Notes: generated by a model not told the origin, from the letters alone. A DNA stretch of 64,000 nt from Nocardioides cynanchi (GCF_008761635.1 NZ_CP044344.1:1860001-1924000), one strand, 5' to 3'. Positions 16,645 to 25,319 are shown, counted from the stretch's first letter. Made by a program: numbers and translations.

Positions 16645-17254
16645 GGCCGAGATCCGTTCCCTGGTTTGCGTCGAACCGAGTGCTCGACGGGTCCGGACGG
16701 TACCTCGCAGCGAGGAGGTTGGGGGTGGGATTGGCCAGGTCTGTAAGGCCGCCACCGGGTACCAAGGGTGCGACCTGGCGCGGTGGCTAAGTCTTCACCT
16801 CGGTTTGTTGCGAAAAGCAACGACTTTCGGTGGTTAACCGGTTACCGTCGTAGCCGAGGTCGCTTCTTACCCCCCTTGGAGCGGCCGGGAGCCGCGTCCC
16901 CCCCGGCGTGGCCCAGTGCCTCACCCGACCTCGGCCGGGTGGGGCGCCGAATTACGCCGGGACCGGCAGGTAGACGTGCCCGGACTCGACGGTAAGGAGG
17001 GTGCCGGCACTCCTGTCTCGCCAGACGAAGCCCCCGCCACCATGCCGGGGCAGCGGAGGCTTCGCTGGGTGGGCCCGAGGGTTCCCGCCCATCGCCGTGT
17101 TCCCAGAGAGGCGCGCTCTCTTGCCGCGGCAGGATCCACGTTAATCCTGAACTCCGAGTGAGGCTATGGGCCATAGGCCCCATTTCTCGAGTGCCACCGA
17201 GGCAGGGACCTTCGCCCCTTGTTCGGTGAGCGGGCTGGTTCGGAGCATGGCGGG
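16645..17254. other. Gene-free stretch with hairpin and repeat
   Basis: About 600 bases with no supported gene. It contains a hairpin (CGAAGC near 17025 pairing with GCTTCG near 17060) immediately followed by the dispersed repeat at 17094-17130. Confidence 0.4.
17094..17130 (+). repeat. Short dispersed repeat next to a hairpin, copy 2
   Basis: Matches 13518-13555: TGTTCCCAGAGA, then GGCGCGCTCTCTT and CCG. Again located just after a hairpin and ahead of a small gene. Confidence 0.5.
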
Positions 17255-17452
17255 ATGGCGTGGTTCTTCCGTGCGATCGAAACCGTGCAGGGCACGTGGG
17301 GCTGCCATCACGGCGCCCAACTGTTCGACGAACACACGACCCTGGATGAGGCCCTGGCCCACCTCCGGGCCCTGGCGGCCGAACTGCAGCCAGTGGGCGA
17401 GATCTTCATCCACCCCGTGGGCGGTCAAGTGCGGGCCGACTGCGGACGTTAG
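17255..17452 (+). CDS. MAWFFRAIET-type mini-protein, copy 1
   Basis: Sixty-five residues starting MAWFFRAIETVQGTWGCHHG. Three short strands are followed by an amphipathic helix (DEALAHLRALAAELQ) and a final strand (EIFIHPVGGQVRADC). The paralogue at 42978 is nearly identical in its first 60 residues, which supports it being a real gene despite its size. The fold resembles small beta-beta-alpha-beta proteins such as DUF2188, but I do not recognise it firmly. Confidence 0.6.
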   Translation: MAWFFRAIETVQGTWGCHHGAQLFDEHTTLDEALAHLRALAAELQPVGEIFIHPVGGQVRADCGR

Positions 17453-17682
17453 TGGCTGGCGGCGCGGACGATCCTGTCGCACAACGGACACCGTTTCGAG
17501 GGTGGGCTGGCGCTGAACGGCAACTGCTTGAACGTTCGCATCCGCAACAGTCCGAAGCCGCAAACGGTCGCCTCCCCGCCCTCAAGGTAGGCGTGCTGCT
17601 TTCCGACGGGTACCTCGCTCACGTCCCGGTGCGACCGGGGGAAGGCCGCGACGCGGTAGTCGGTCATCCTCGATGGTCGCAT
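17449..17682 (-). CDS. Small CxxC zinc-ribbon-like protein, member 2
   Basis: Seventy-seven residues with core KQHAYLEGGEATVCGFGLLR and ending KRCPLCDRIVRAASH, the same His-Cys-CxxC plan as the 15984 gene. It converges with the mini-gene at 17255 and overlaps it by four bases. The start is uncertain (MTDYRVAAF at 17667 is the alternative). Probably a zinc-binding protein of unknown function. Confidence 0.5.
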   Translation of the reverse strand: MRPSRMTDYRVAAFPRSHRDVSEVPVGKQHAYLEGGEATVCGFGLLRMRTFKQLPFSASPPSKRCPLCDRIVRAASH

Positions 17683-17933
17683 GCATCGAGGCGTGATCTC
17701 GCTGCCGACGTGGAGCGCCCCGCCGACTGTCTCCGATCACCGGCGGGGCGACCCCCCACGATCGCTCGGAGAACGCCGCAGGGACGTCGTACAGGTTAGA
17801 ACTTGATGCAGGTGCGGGGCCAGGACTGGCCATCACGAGCCCCCAGCCTCCCGTCTCGGAGGATTAGGGTGGCAGCGAGCGCTCGCCCAGGACCGCGGCG
17901 GCCGATGGTCTAGCGCAGCCGGAGGACCTAACC

Positions 17934-18149
17934 ATGACGCTGCCGAGAGTGCATCCGGCCGTGAGAACCGTTGAAGCTCGGGCGACACGGGAATTCGACA
18001 CGTGGCTGATTGAGACGGTCGAGATTCCGCGCGTTCGGGTGCACGTCGCGTCTTTGGCGAACGTGGAGGCTGCGGTCAACCGGGCTCTCGCAGCTCGGCG
18101 TCAGGGGCCGCATGCGCCGATCCGGATTCACATCTACTGGTATCGGTAG
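17934..18149 (+). CDS. Small unknown protein with strong ribosome site
   Basis: Seventy-one residues, MTLPRVHPAVRTVEARATRE onward, ending HAPIRIHIYWYR. GGAGGACCTAACC precedes the ATG, one of the best ribosome sites in this part of the island. Predicted strands and one helix (VEAAVNRALAARRQG). No family recognised. Followed after about 120 bases by two strong hairpins. Confidence 0.55.
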   Translation: MTLPRVHPAVRTVEARATREFDTWLIETVEIPRVRVHVASLANVEAAVNRALAARRQGPHAPIRIHIYWYR

Positions 18150-18266
18150 GCGGGCGAGTCCCGTCGGGAACGGGAGGTTTCCGACGGGACGCGGTCTCGG
18201 CGAGTCTGGAGATCGCGCGAGATCCACAGATTACGTCGCCATGTCGGCCCCGTGAAGCCCTGGAGA

Positions 18267-18318
18267 GACGAAGCCGCCCCACCCGGTCGCCAGAAAAACC
18301 CGGTGGGGCGGCTTCGTC
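18267..18318. terminator. Very strong hairpin terminator
   Basis: GACGAAGCCGCCCCACC (18267-18283) pairs perfectly with GGTGGGGCGGCTTCGTC (18302-18318) over 17 bases, with AAAAA in the loop. Confidence 0.65.
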
Positions 18319-18335
18319 CCGAGGGTACGTGAGAA

Positions 18336-18372
18336 GCCGCCCCGCCCGGGACGGGGACCTGGGCGGGGCGGC
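18336..18372. terminator. Second tandem hairpin
   Basis: GCCGCCCCGCCC and GGGCGGGGCGGC pair over 12 bases. Its stem resembles that of the hairpin just upstream, so the two may be a duplicated terminator. Confidence 0.55.
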
Positions 18373-18477
18373 GAAGTCGCGTTCGGCGCGCGACCGGTCG
18401 AGGGTAACCCGAGATGCGAGATACAACGGCACCCGTGCGCTTAGAGTTCCCTGCACCAGTCCAGACCAGGGGGAACC

Positions 18478-19131
18478 ATGCGAATTGTTCGAACTCTTGC
18501 GAGCGCGCTCACGCGTCAATGGATGGGCGCCCTCGCGCTCTTCCTCGTCCTCGGCACCGGCACCGCTTATGCGGCCTCGTCGATGTGGACGGGCGCCAAC
18601 GTCGTGGATGGCAGCCTGACGGGCGCAGATGTCCAAGACGGCTCGCTCAGCGGGACAGATATCCAGAACGGATCGATCACCTCGAGCGACCTCGCGTCGG
18701 GAACGGTCTCTGGTGGTAGCGGCTCAGCCACGGTGCTGCAGTGGGATGATCAGGGACCGTTCGACTTCGCCGCTAGTCCGAATTCCCAAGAGACTCTCGC
18801 CACCAAGACCTTCACTACCGCGACCGACGGCTTTGTGGATTTTAGATTCGCTGGTCAGATCGCTGGAGACGCGAACGTTTGCAACAGTCAGAGCGGATAC
18901 TTTGCGGTTGCCGACGCCATCATCGATGGCAGCCGAAAGGCTGGCCTCGAGGTTGATATTGAGGACGATGGCGCTGGCCCGGCCACTGGATACCAAGAGC
19001 GCGTTAGTTCGACGTACCTCACGGCGGGGACGCACACGATCAGCCTTACGAGCCACGTCTACGACTGCACCGCCCCCCAAGGCAACTTCCACCTGACCGG
19101 TTTGCATGTCTTGGCGACGAACCCCAGCTAG
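18478..19131 (+). CDS. Exported protein with DGSLTGADV-type repeats
   Basis: A 217-residue protein. A basic start and hydrophobic helix (MGALALFLVLGTGTAYA) form a signal peptide or anchor. Residues about 40-75 are a run of short repeats (VVDGSLTGADVQDGSLSGTD, IQNGSITSSDLASGTV), probably a beta-solenoid stalk. The C-terminal 130 residues look like a beta-sandwich (DGFVDFRFAGQIAGDANVCN, YLTAGTHTISLTSHVYDCTA) with two cysteines. GGGGGAACC lies just before the ATG. Likely a surface or secreted protein of unknown target. Ends in a strong terminator. Confidence 0.7.
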   Translation: MRIVRTLASALTRQWMGALALFLVLGTGTAYAASSMWTGANVVDGSLTGADVQDGSLSGTDIQNGSITSSDLASGTVSGGSGSATVLQWDDQGPFDFAASPNSQETLATKTFTTATDGFVDFRFAGQIAGDANVCNSQSGYFAVADAIIDGSRKAGLEVDIEDDGAGPATGYQERVSSTYLTAGTHTISLTSHVYDCTAPQGNFHLTGLHVLATNPS

Positions 19132-19160
19132 GCGTTCTAGCGGCACGGCCCATGAACGAA

Positions 19161-19196
19161 GAAACCCGCCGGAGCCTCGGGTCTCCAGCGGGCTTC
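19161..19196. terminator. Terminator hairpin related to the dispersed hairpin family
   Basis: GAAACCCGCCGGAG and CTCCAGCGGGCTTC pair with two imperfect positions around CCTCGGGT, 30 bases after the exported-protein gene. The loop and inner stem match the hairpins at 13476 and 42893. Confidence 0.65.
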
Positions 19197-19453
19197 AATG
19201 TCGACCCGTCAGGCTGAGCCATCACACCGACTACTTGGCGCGCGAAGAGATGCCGCGCCCCCACGGGCAGCCAACCTCTCGGCGCAAGAGCCGCCTGTGA
19301 ACTTCGTCCCGGCAGGTTCTTCCACCCTTAGAACGAGGCCCGCCACAGATCGTGACGTGGCAAAACGAACACACGTACATGGCCCGTGGTGAAGTGACCC
19401 CCGTTCGGTGAACACCTCCAGACTTGGCATTGAGCCAGGGAGGGAGGGCCCGG

Positions 19454-19790
19454 ATGGGTCGACGGAGCCAGTACCCCGAGGAGTTCCGGCAGCGTGCTGC
19501 GCTGCTGGTGTTGGACAGTCATCGCAGCATCCGTGATGTGGCTGCGGAGTTGGGGATCAACCACGAGACGTTGCGGAACTGGGTCAAGCCGCGAAGCGGG
19601 ACCGCGCTGCTGGTCCGGCGGGGTTGCCGGGTGATGAGCGGATGGAGCTGGCGGCGTTGCGGCGTCGGGTCGCTGAGCTTGAGCTGGAGCGGGAGATCTT
19701 GAAAATAGCCGCGGTCTTCTTCGCCAAGGAGACGGGCCGGTGAGCCGCGGACGGGTCTGCGCGTTCATCGCTGCGGAGAAGACCACCTAT
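19454..19790 (+). pseudogene. IS3-family transposase remnant (orfA frameshifted, orfB truncated)
   Basis: Starts MGRRSQYPEEFRQRAALLVL with the helix-turn-helix RDVAAELGINHETLRNWVK. The frame then shifts near 19589: the continuing orfA sequence (AAGPAGLPGDERMELAALRR, LELEREILKIAAVFFAKETG) lies one frame over. A GTG at 19741 opens orfB (VSRGRVCAFIAAEKTTYGVR) but homology is lost after about 20 residues. It is therefore a dead fragment. It lies about 220 bases upstream of the first palindrome of the catabolic cluster. Confidence 0.75.
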
Positions 19791-20013
19791 GGAGTGCGCC
19801 GGCCGTGCCGGGTGTTCTCCACTGCCTGTGCCAGGCGGATGCAGCGCTCGATGAGAGACCCACCTCTCTGAGAGTGACTTGGATCATGGGAAGGATAATC
19901 AGACCCAACCGAGATGGCGACCACTCCTAGCCAAGTTCGCGGTCGCCCGAGTGCTGGACGCTCGAGGGTGTCCGGACCAGCGGGTCCTTGACGCTCGTTG
20001 CCGGCCGCCCGTA

Positions 20014-20029
20014 CGTTTGGGGCCAAACG
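20014..20029. promoter_or_regulatory. MarR-type palindrome, site 1
   Basis: CGTTTGGGGCCAAACG, a perfect inverted repeat 21 bases before the monooxygenase start. One of six related sites in the cluster. Confidence 0.7.
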
Positions 20030-20050
20030 ACCGAGGAGCCGGAGGGATTC

Positions 20051-21772
20051 ATGCGAGCACTCATCGCGGGTGGTGGCATGGCTGGACTGATGTCCGCCCT
20101 GGCCCTGCGGGAGTCGGGTGCCTTCACCACGATCGACGTCTTTGAGCAGACGCGGGTACCGAGCACCGCGGGGGCAGGGCTGAACATCCCCCCGAACGCC
20201 GCACGGTTGAGCCGGTGGCTGGGCGTCGACCTCGACGGTGGCGATCCCAAGGGGCCATCGGGCGCGATCGACGGCGGCAGGGCGGCGATCCTCCACGAGA
20301 CGCGGATGGTCTGGCCGGACGGCTCCATCACGCGCAAGCCGATGGACCACGACACTGCAGCCGGCGACAACGCCGGCTTCCACCACATGCACCGTCTCGA
20401 CCTGCTGATGTGCCTGCACAAGCGGGTCCTCGATTTCGCGCCCGAGACCGGGTCCGACTGCCCGATCCAGGTCCACATGGCGAAGGGCGTGGAGGCCGTC
20501 ACCCAGGACGCGGAGTCTGTGACCGCCATCTTCACCGACGGCACGAGCGAGACCGGCGACCTGCTGATCGGCGCCGACGGGATCAACTCCCAGGTACTCG
20601 ACGCGGTCTGGCCGGGTGTGTCGACCAAGCGCTGGACCGAGGTCGTCGTCTACCGCGGCCTGGTCCCGCGCGACAAGGTCGCGGCGGCGCGCAAGCCCGA
20701 CGGCAGCCCGCTCGACTTCAACCCCATCGAGACGATGTCGATGGACTCCCGCGAGACCCCGGTCGCGCAGCACCTCACCTACTGGGTCCGCGGCGGCGAG
20801 CTGCTCAACGTATGGCTCGCGTACTACGAGCCCAACGCCGAGGAGTTCGAGCGCGAGGAGGGCGACTGGTTCCCCGCCGACCGCGACGAGATGGTCGGCC
20901 AGATGAGCAAGGCGTTCGAGGGCGACCCGCGCCACGACGACGTCGTCACGCTGACCGGACTGATCGAGAACCCGACGAAGTGGGGGCTCTACGACCGGGA
21001 CGCGCTCGAGAGCTGGGTCGAGGGTCGCGTCGGCCTGGTGGGCGACGCGGCGCACCCGATGCTGCCGACCTACGGGCAGGGCGCCGCCCAGGCCTTCGAG
21101 GACGCCGCGGCGCTGGGCAAGGCCTTCGAGCTTCACAGCGCGGACATCTACAGCGCGCTGCTGCACTACGAGCGCGTGCGCTACTACCGGGCGACGCGTT
21201 TCCAGTTCGCGTCGAAGTTCCTCTTCAAGCACCTCGAGCCGCCGGACTCACCCGAGCGCCGGGCGATCCTCGCGGCGGTCAACGAGCGCGACTATCCCAT
21301 GTTCGACCACAACGAGCGTGCGGGCAGCGATGACTCGTGGATCTACGCTTTCGACGCGCGCGAGATCGGCGAGAAGCTGCCGCTGCGCAAGCTCGGGCCG
21401 TGGGACTTCCGCTCGCGGACCCAAGCGCTCGGCGACAGCCGGCGGGAGATCGCCCACAACCTCTGGAAGCCGGAGAAGCCCTGGACGGGGGACCGGCCCG
21501 TCACGCGAGAGGAGCTCGCTCAGCACGCGACGTTCGACGATTGCTGGGTCGTCATCCGGGGCAAGGTCTACGACTTCACCGAGTGGAAGGACCACCATCC
21601 GGGCGGCCCGTTCGTCGCGCGCATGTACGGAGGCAAGGACGCCACCGCGGAGTTCGGCGAGTTCCACAGCCGGCTCGCGGAGAAGCACATGGCGAACTTC
21701 TGCGTCGGTCCGCTCGTCGGAGCGGCTGCCGAGCGAGCCGGTGACGCTTTCGAGGCCCACGAGCGGGCGTAG
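20051..21772 (+). CDS. FAD-dependent aromatic monooxygenase fused to a cytochrome b5 domain
   Basis: A 573-residue protein; GGAGGGATTC before ATG 20051 fixes the start. Residues 1-380 are a group A flavoprotein hydroxylase: GGGMAG dinucleotide fold (8-13), GADGINS (about 175) and GLVGDAAHPMLPTYGQGAAQ (about 328-347). After a linker, residues 485-557 form a cytochrome b5-like domain: TREELAQHATFDDCWVVIRG, then KVYDFTEWKDHHPGG, with probable haem ligands His516 and His539. Such hydroxylases normally take electrons directly from NAD(P)H. A C-terminal haem domain is unusual and might allow electron supply from another reductase. It would hydroxylate an aromatic ring; the substrate is unknown. Confidence 0.85.
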   Translation: MRALIAGGGMAGLMSALALRESGAFTTIDVFEQTRVPSTAGAGLNIPPNAARLSRWLGVDLDGGDPKGPSGAIDGGRAAILHETRMVWPDGSITRKPMDHDTAAGDNAGFHHMHRLDLLMCLHKRVLDFAPETGSDCPIQVHMAKGVEAVTQDAESVTAIFTDGTSETGDLLIGADGINSQVLDAVWPGVSTKRWTEVVVYRGLVPRDKVAAARKPDGSPLDFNPIETMSMDSRETPVAQHLTYWVRGGELLNVWLAYYEPNAEEFEREEGDWFPADRDEMVGQMSKAFEGDPRHDDVVTLTGLIENPTKWGLYDRDALESWVEGRVGLVGDAAHPMLPTYGQGAAQAFEDAAALGKAFELHSADIYSALLHYERVRYYRATRFQFASKFLFKHLEPPDSPERRAILAAVNERDYPMFDHNERAGSDDSWIYAFDAREIGEKLPLRKLGPWDFRSRTQALGDSRREIAHNLWKPEKPWTGDRPVTREELAQHATFDDCWVVIRGKVYDFTEWKDHHPGGPFVARMYGGKDATAEFGEFHSRLAEKHMANFCVGPLVGAAAERAGDAFEAHERA

Positions 21773-21974
21773 CCAGGCACCTCTTTGCCGCCTGCTCCTC
21801 ACGCGGCTACCCGGCGACGCTGATGGGGGCGCACTCCGCGACGCACTCCGTCACTGGAAACCCGAGCGAGCGCACGAGATTCCCTGAGAGCGGGCGGCCG
21901 CCGGTCAGACCAGTGCCGAGGCGGTCGCCGGTGGGAGGACCCTTGACCGGCCCTGCTCGCTCGTTCTACGGTTA

Positions 21975-21990
21975 CGTTCGGATCCAAACG
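21975..21990. promoter_or_regulatory. MarR-type palindrome, site 2
   Basis: CGTTCGGATCCAAACG, 36 bases before the P450 start. Confidence 0.7.
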
Positions 21991-22026
21991 AATCTAGCGA
22001 CCAGCAGGTCTCGAGGGAGTTCAGCG

Positions 22027-23283
22027 ATGCAGCCACCGCCCGTCCCGCTCGACCAGGTGGACCTCGCGGACCTCGACGTCTTCGAACGCAACGAGGCGTG
22101 GGGCATGTTCGACACGCTGCGACGCGAGGCGCCGGTGCACTGGAACGAGGAGCACGACGGTGGGTCTGGCTTCTGGTCGATCACGCAGTACGACGACATC
22201 GAGCGGATCGACAAGGACCCCGAGACGTTCACGTCGACCCACTTCACCAACCTCGAGGAGCCACCGGCCGAGTTCCAGGACTTGCGCCGGTCGATCCTCG
22301 AGACCGACGGGCCGCGGCACCTGGCCCTGCGCAAGCTCCTGATGCGCGACTTTTCGCCAGCACAGCTGCGCCGCTATGAGGACTTCCTGCGCGGGCTCGC
22401 CCAGCTCACCGTTGCGGCGGCACTGCAGCAGGAGGAGATGGACTTCGTCGACGCCATCGCGGCCGACTACCCGATCGCCGTCCTTGCGCGGCTGCTCGAC
22501 ACGCCCGCGGACATGACCCCGCAGCTGATCTCCTGGGGGAACGAGATCGTCGGCTTCTCTGACCCGGACTACGCGCGCGTCCTGGTGAACTCCGAGGAGG
22601 CGAAGAAGTACCGGCATCTGCCGTTCAGCTCACCAGTCTCGCAGGAGATCTTCGAGTACGGCCGCACTCTTGCCGCCGAGCGCAAGGGCGGCGAGGGCGA
22701 GGACCTGGTGAGCAAGCTGGTCAACCGGATCCCCGAGGACGGTGTGCCGCTCTCGCCCGAGCACTATGACAACTACTTCCTGTTGCTCGTCGTGGCCGGC
22801 AACGAGACCACCCGGCAGGCGATCAGTCACTCGATGAAGGCGCTGATCGACAACCCGACCCAGATGCAGTGGCTCGTCGAGCACCCCGAGAAGACCCAGG
22901 TGGCGGTCGAGGAGTTCCTGCGGTACGCCTCGCCGGTCTACCACTTCCGGCGTACGGCGACCCGCGACGTCGAGCTGCACGGCCAGCGGATCAAGGCTGG
23001 CGACAAGGTCGTCATGTGGTGGGCGTCGGGAAACCGCGACGAGACCAAGTTCGAGGACCCGTACGCGCTGCGGCTCGACCGTATGCCCAACGACCACATG
23101 TCGTTCGGCAAGGGTCCGCACACCTGCATGGGCTCGAACCTGGCGCGCCTGGAGATGAGGATCCTCTTCGAGACGTTGCTGCCGCAGGTCGCCGAGATCA
23201 CCCAGACCGGGGACCTCGTGCGGGTGCGGAGCAACTTCGTGAACGGCATCAAGAAGTTCCCCGTCCGCATCGTCACGAAGTAG
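22027..23283 (+). CDS. Cytochrome P450
   Basis: A 418-residue soluble bacterial P450 with GAGGGAG upstream of ATG 22027. The I-helix oxygen-binding motif is AGNETT (257-262), the K-helix ExxR is E296/R299, and the haem loop FGKGPHTCMG places the thiolate at Cys367. The sequence looks closest to the CYP124/125/142-type actinobacterial group in the haem region, but the rest of the cluster points to an aromatic substrate. The reductase gene starts 6 bases downstream, so the pair probably forms an electron-transfer couple. Confidence 0.93.
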   Translation: MQPPPVPLDQVDLADLDVFERNEAWGMFDTLRREAPVHWNEEHDGGSGFWSITQYDDIERIDKDPETFTSTHFTNLEEPPAEFQDLRRSILETDGPRHLALRKLLMRDFSPAQLRRYEDFLRGLAQLTVAAALQQEEMDFVDAIAADYPIAVLARLLDTPADMTPQLISWGNEIVGFSDPDYARVLVNSEEAKKYRHLPFSSPVSQEIFEYGRTLAAERKGGEGEDLVSKLVNRIPEDGVPLSPEHYDNYFLLLVVAGNETTRQAISHSMKALIDNPTQMQWLVEHPEKTQVAVEEFLRYASPVYHFRRTATRDVELHGQRIKAGDKVVMWWASGNRDETKFEDPYALRLDRMPNDHMSFGKGPHTCMGSNLARLEMRILFETLLPQVAEITQTGDLVRVRSNFVNGIKKFPVRIVTK

Positions 23284-23289
23284 TCGCCG

Positions 23290-24267
23290 ATGACCGCGAT
23301 CCCGACCACCGTCCGCGAGCACGAGAGCGACCTCGTCGTCGTCTCGGCCACGCACGTCGCCGACGGCGTGGTCGAGCTGCGGCTCGCCGACACGTCCGGG
23401 GCCGGCCTGCCGCCGTGGACCCCCGGAGCGCACGTCGACCTCGTGCTCGTCGACGACCTGGTCCGGCAGTACTCGCTGTGCGGAGACCCGGCGGACCCCG
23501 AGACGTACACGGTGGCGGTGCTGCTCGAGCCGGAGTCGCGTGGAGGGTCGTCGTACGTCCACGACAAGCTGACGACGGGGAGCGGAGTCAGGGTGCGGGG
23601 GCCGCGCAACCACTTCCCGTTGCTGGCCTCGCCGCGCTACGAGTTCATCGCCGGTGGGATCGGGATCACGCCGATGCTGCCGATGGTCGCCGAGGCGGAC
23701 GCCTCCGGCGCCGACTGGCACCTGAGCTACGGCGGTCGCACACCGGCGTCGATGGCCTACGCCGACCGTCTCGTCGCGACGTACGGCGAGCGAGTCACGC
23801 TCGTACCGTTCGACCAGGACGGACCGCTGGACCTCCCCACGATCCTGGATGATCCCGCCGCCGACACGCTGGTGTACTGCTGCGGGCCCGAGGGCCTGCT
23901 CGAGGCGGTCGAGTCGGTCTGCACCGCCTCGTGGCCGGCAGGGGCGCTCCACCTCGAGCGGTTCGCGGCCAAGGCGAGCGAGGCACCCGCCGACGGAGAG
24001 CGGTCCTTCGAGCTGGAGCTCGCCGCATCCGGGGTCACCCTGCAGGTGCCGCCGGACAAGTCCGTCTTCGACGTCATCCAGGACGCCGGCATCAGCGTAC
24101 TCGGCTCCTGCCACGAGGGCATCTGCGGCACCTGCGAACAAGCCGTGCTCGAGGGCGAGGTCGACCACCGCGACTCCGTGCTCAACGAGTCCGAGCGCGC
24201 CGCCAACGACGCGATGATGGTGTGCGTGTCCCGGTGCCTGTCGGACCGCCTGGTCCTGGACATGTGA
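23290..24267 (+). CDS. Phthalate-dioxygenase-reductase-type flavoprotein with C-terminal 2Fe-2S ferredoxin domain
   Basis: A 325-residue protein. The flavin-binding motif is RQYSLCG (about 59-65), the NAD site begins YEFIAGGIGITPMLPM, and the plant-type 2Fe-2S domain at the end has the cysteines CHEGICGTC and a final C in MMVCVSRC. It moves electrons from NADH through flavin to the iron-sulfur centre, and from there to an oxygenase. Candidates next to it are the P450 upstream and the Rieske-type protein downstream. The order flavin-NAD-ferredoxin is that of the PDR/VanB class. Confidence 0.93.
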   Translation: MTAIPTTVREHESDLVVVSATHVADGVVELRLADTSGAGLPPWTPGAHVDLVLVDDLVRQYSLCGDPADPETYTVAVLLEPESRGGSSYVHDKLTTGSGVRVRGPRNHFPLLASPRYEFIAGGIGITPMLPMVAEADASGADWHLSYGGRTPASMAYADRLVATYGERVTLVPFDQDGPLDLPTILDDPAADTLVYCCGPEGLLEAVESVCTASWPAGALHLERFAAKASEAPADGERSFELELAASGVTLQVPPDKSVFDVIQDAGISVLGSCHEGICGTCEQAVLEGEVDHRDSVLNESERAANDAMMVCVSRCLSDRLVLDM

Positions 24268-24278
24268 GGGGTGAGGTT

Positions 24279-25319
24279 GTGAGCTCCCGTCCGACCACGA
24301 CGACCATGCCGACCGATTGCTGGTACGCCGCCGCCGCCTCGCCCGACGTCGGCCGCCACCTGCTGGCGGTACGCCCGCTCGAGACGCCGGTCGTGCTGTG
24401 GCGCACCGAAGGAGGAGACGTCGTCGCACTGCAGGACCGCTGCGCCCACCGCGCCTACCCGCTGTCGGCGGGTGCGCTCGACGGCGACACCGTGCGCTGT
24501 GGCCTGTGCGGCTTCGAGTACGACACCGGCGGCCAGTGCGTCGCGGTGCCGACCCAGCCGCGGGTCCCGTTCGGCGCCCACGTCGCGTCGTACCCGGTGC
24601 AGGAACGCGACGGCGTCGTGTGGCTGTGGCTCGGTGAGTCGGGGCGCGCCCGGCTCCACCGCGTGCCGGAGCTGCCGTGGCTGACCGACGAGCGCTGGTC
24701 AACGGTCGGGGACACCGCCGAGGTCGCGGCCGGCGCTCTGCTGCTGCACGAGAACTTCGCCGATGTGACCCAGGTGCCGTTCGTCGCCCCGGAGATCGCA
24801 CCTGCGGCCCTCGCCAGTGCTCCCCCGCTGGAGGTGGTGGTCACCGAGACCACGGTCCAGCTGCGCCGTGAGTTCCCTCCCTCCCCACTGCCCGCCTGGC
24901 AGGCCGAGATGCTCGGGACCGTGGACGTGGACGGCACCACGGTGCAAGGCGGGTTCTTCCTGTCGCCTGCGGCGTGGGTCGACCACTGGGACACCTCGTA
25001 CGAAGGCGGGATCGCGCGGCTGCGCTTCACCCAGCTCGTCACCCCGGTCGACGACGCCTCGAGCCGGCTCCACTGGCGAGTGAGCCGGGACTTCGCGGTC
25101 GGGGATCCGGCCGCTGACGCGCGGATGCAGGAGATGTTCGCCGACTACTACGCACGGGTGCAGACCGCGATGGAGACCGCCCAGGCCACCCTCCACTGCT
25201 ACGGTGCTGGGCCCGAGGTCAACGTCGCCGCCGACGTGGCCGCCCTCCGGGTGCGCGAGATCGTGCGCGGCATGGTCGCCGAGGAGCGCGCCTGGCTGAC
25301 CCGCCACGCACACGTGTGA
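24279..25319 (+). CDS. Rieske-type oxygenase homologue lacking catalytic iron ligands
   Basis: A 346-residue protein with the layout of single-component Rieske oxygenases (VanA/PobA type). The Rieske site should be CxH...CxxH; here it is C55-A-H57 and C74-G-L-C77, so the last His is Cys. The catalytic site should read NxxDxxHxxxxH; here it is N159-FA-D162-VT-Q165-VPFV-A170, so both His ligands are gone. The reading was checked codon by codon. The C-terminal acidic ligand is not evident either. The protein may carry only an altered [2Fe-2S] centre, acting as an electron carrier or non-redox subunit. GTG 24279 follows AGGGGTGAGG. Confidence 0.8.
   Translation: MSSRPTTTTMPTDCWYAAAASPDVGRHLLAVRPLETPVVLWRTEGGDVVALQDRCAHRAYPLSAGALDGDTVRCGLCGFEYDTGGQCVAVPTQPRVPFGAHVASYPVQERDGVVWLWLGESGRARLHRVPELPWLTDERWSTVGDTAEVAAGALLLHENFADVTQVPFVAPEIAPAALASAPPLEVVVTETTVQLRREFPPSPLPAWQAEMLGTVDVDGTTVQGGFFLSPAAWVDHWDTSYEGGIARLRFTQLVTPVDDASSRLHWRVSRDFAVGDPAADARMQEMFADYYARVQTAMETAQATLHCYGAGPEVNVAADVAALRVREIVRGMVAEERAWLTRHAHV

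Noticed and set aside
22630..24801. 723-codon minus-strand frame opposite the P450, reductase and Rieske genes
   Set aside because: Low-complexity Arg/Pro/Gly sequence, while the plus strand shows three recognised enzymes with correct motifs and ribosome sites.
24279..25319. Functional aniline-type ring-hydroxylating dioxygenase
   Set aside because: The catalytic iron histidines are replaced (Gln165, Ala170) and no beta subunit gene is present.
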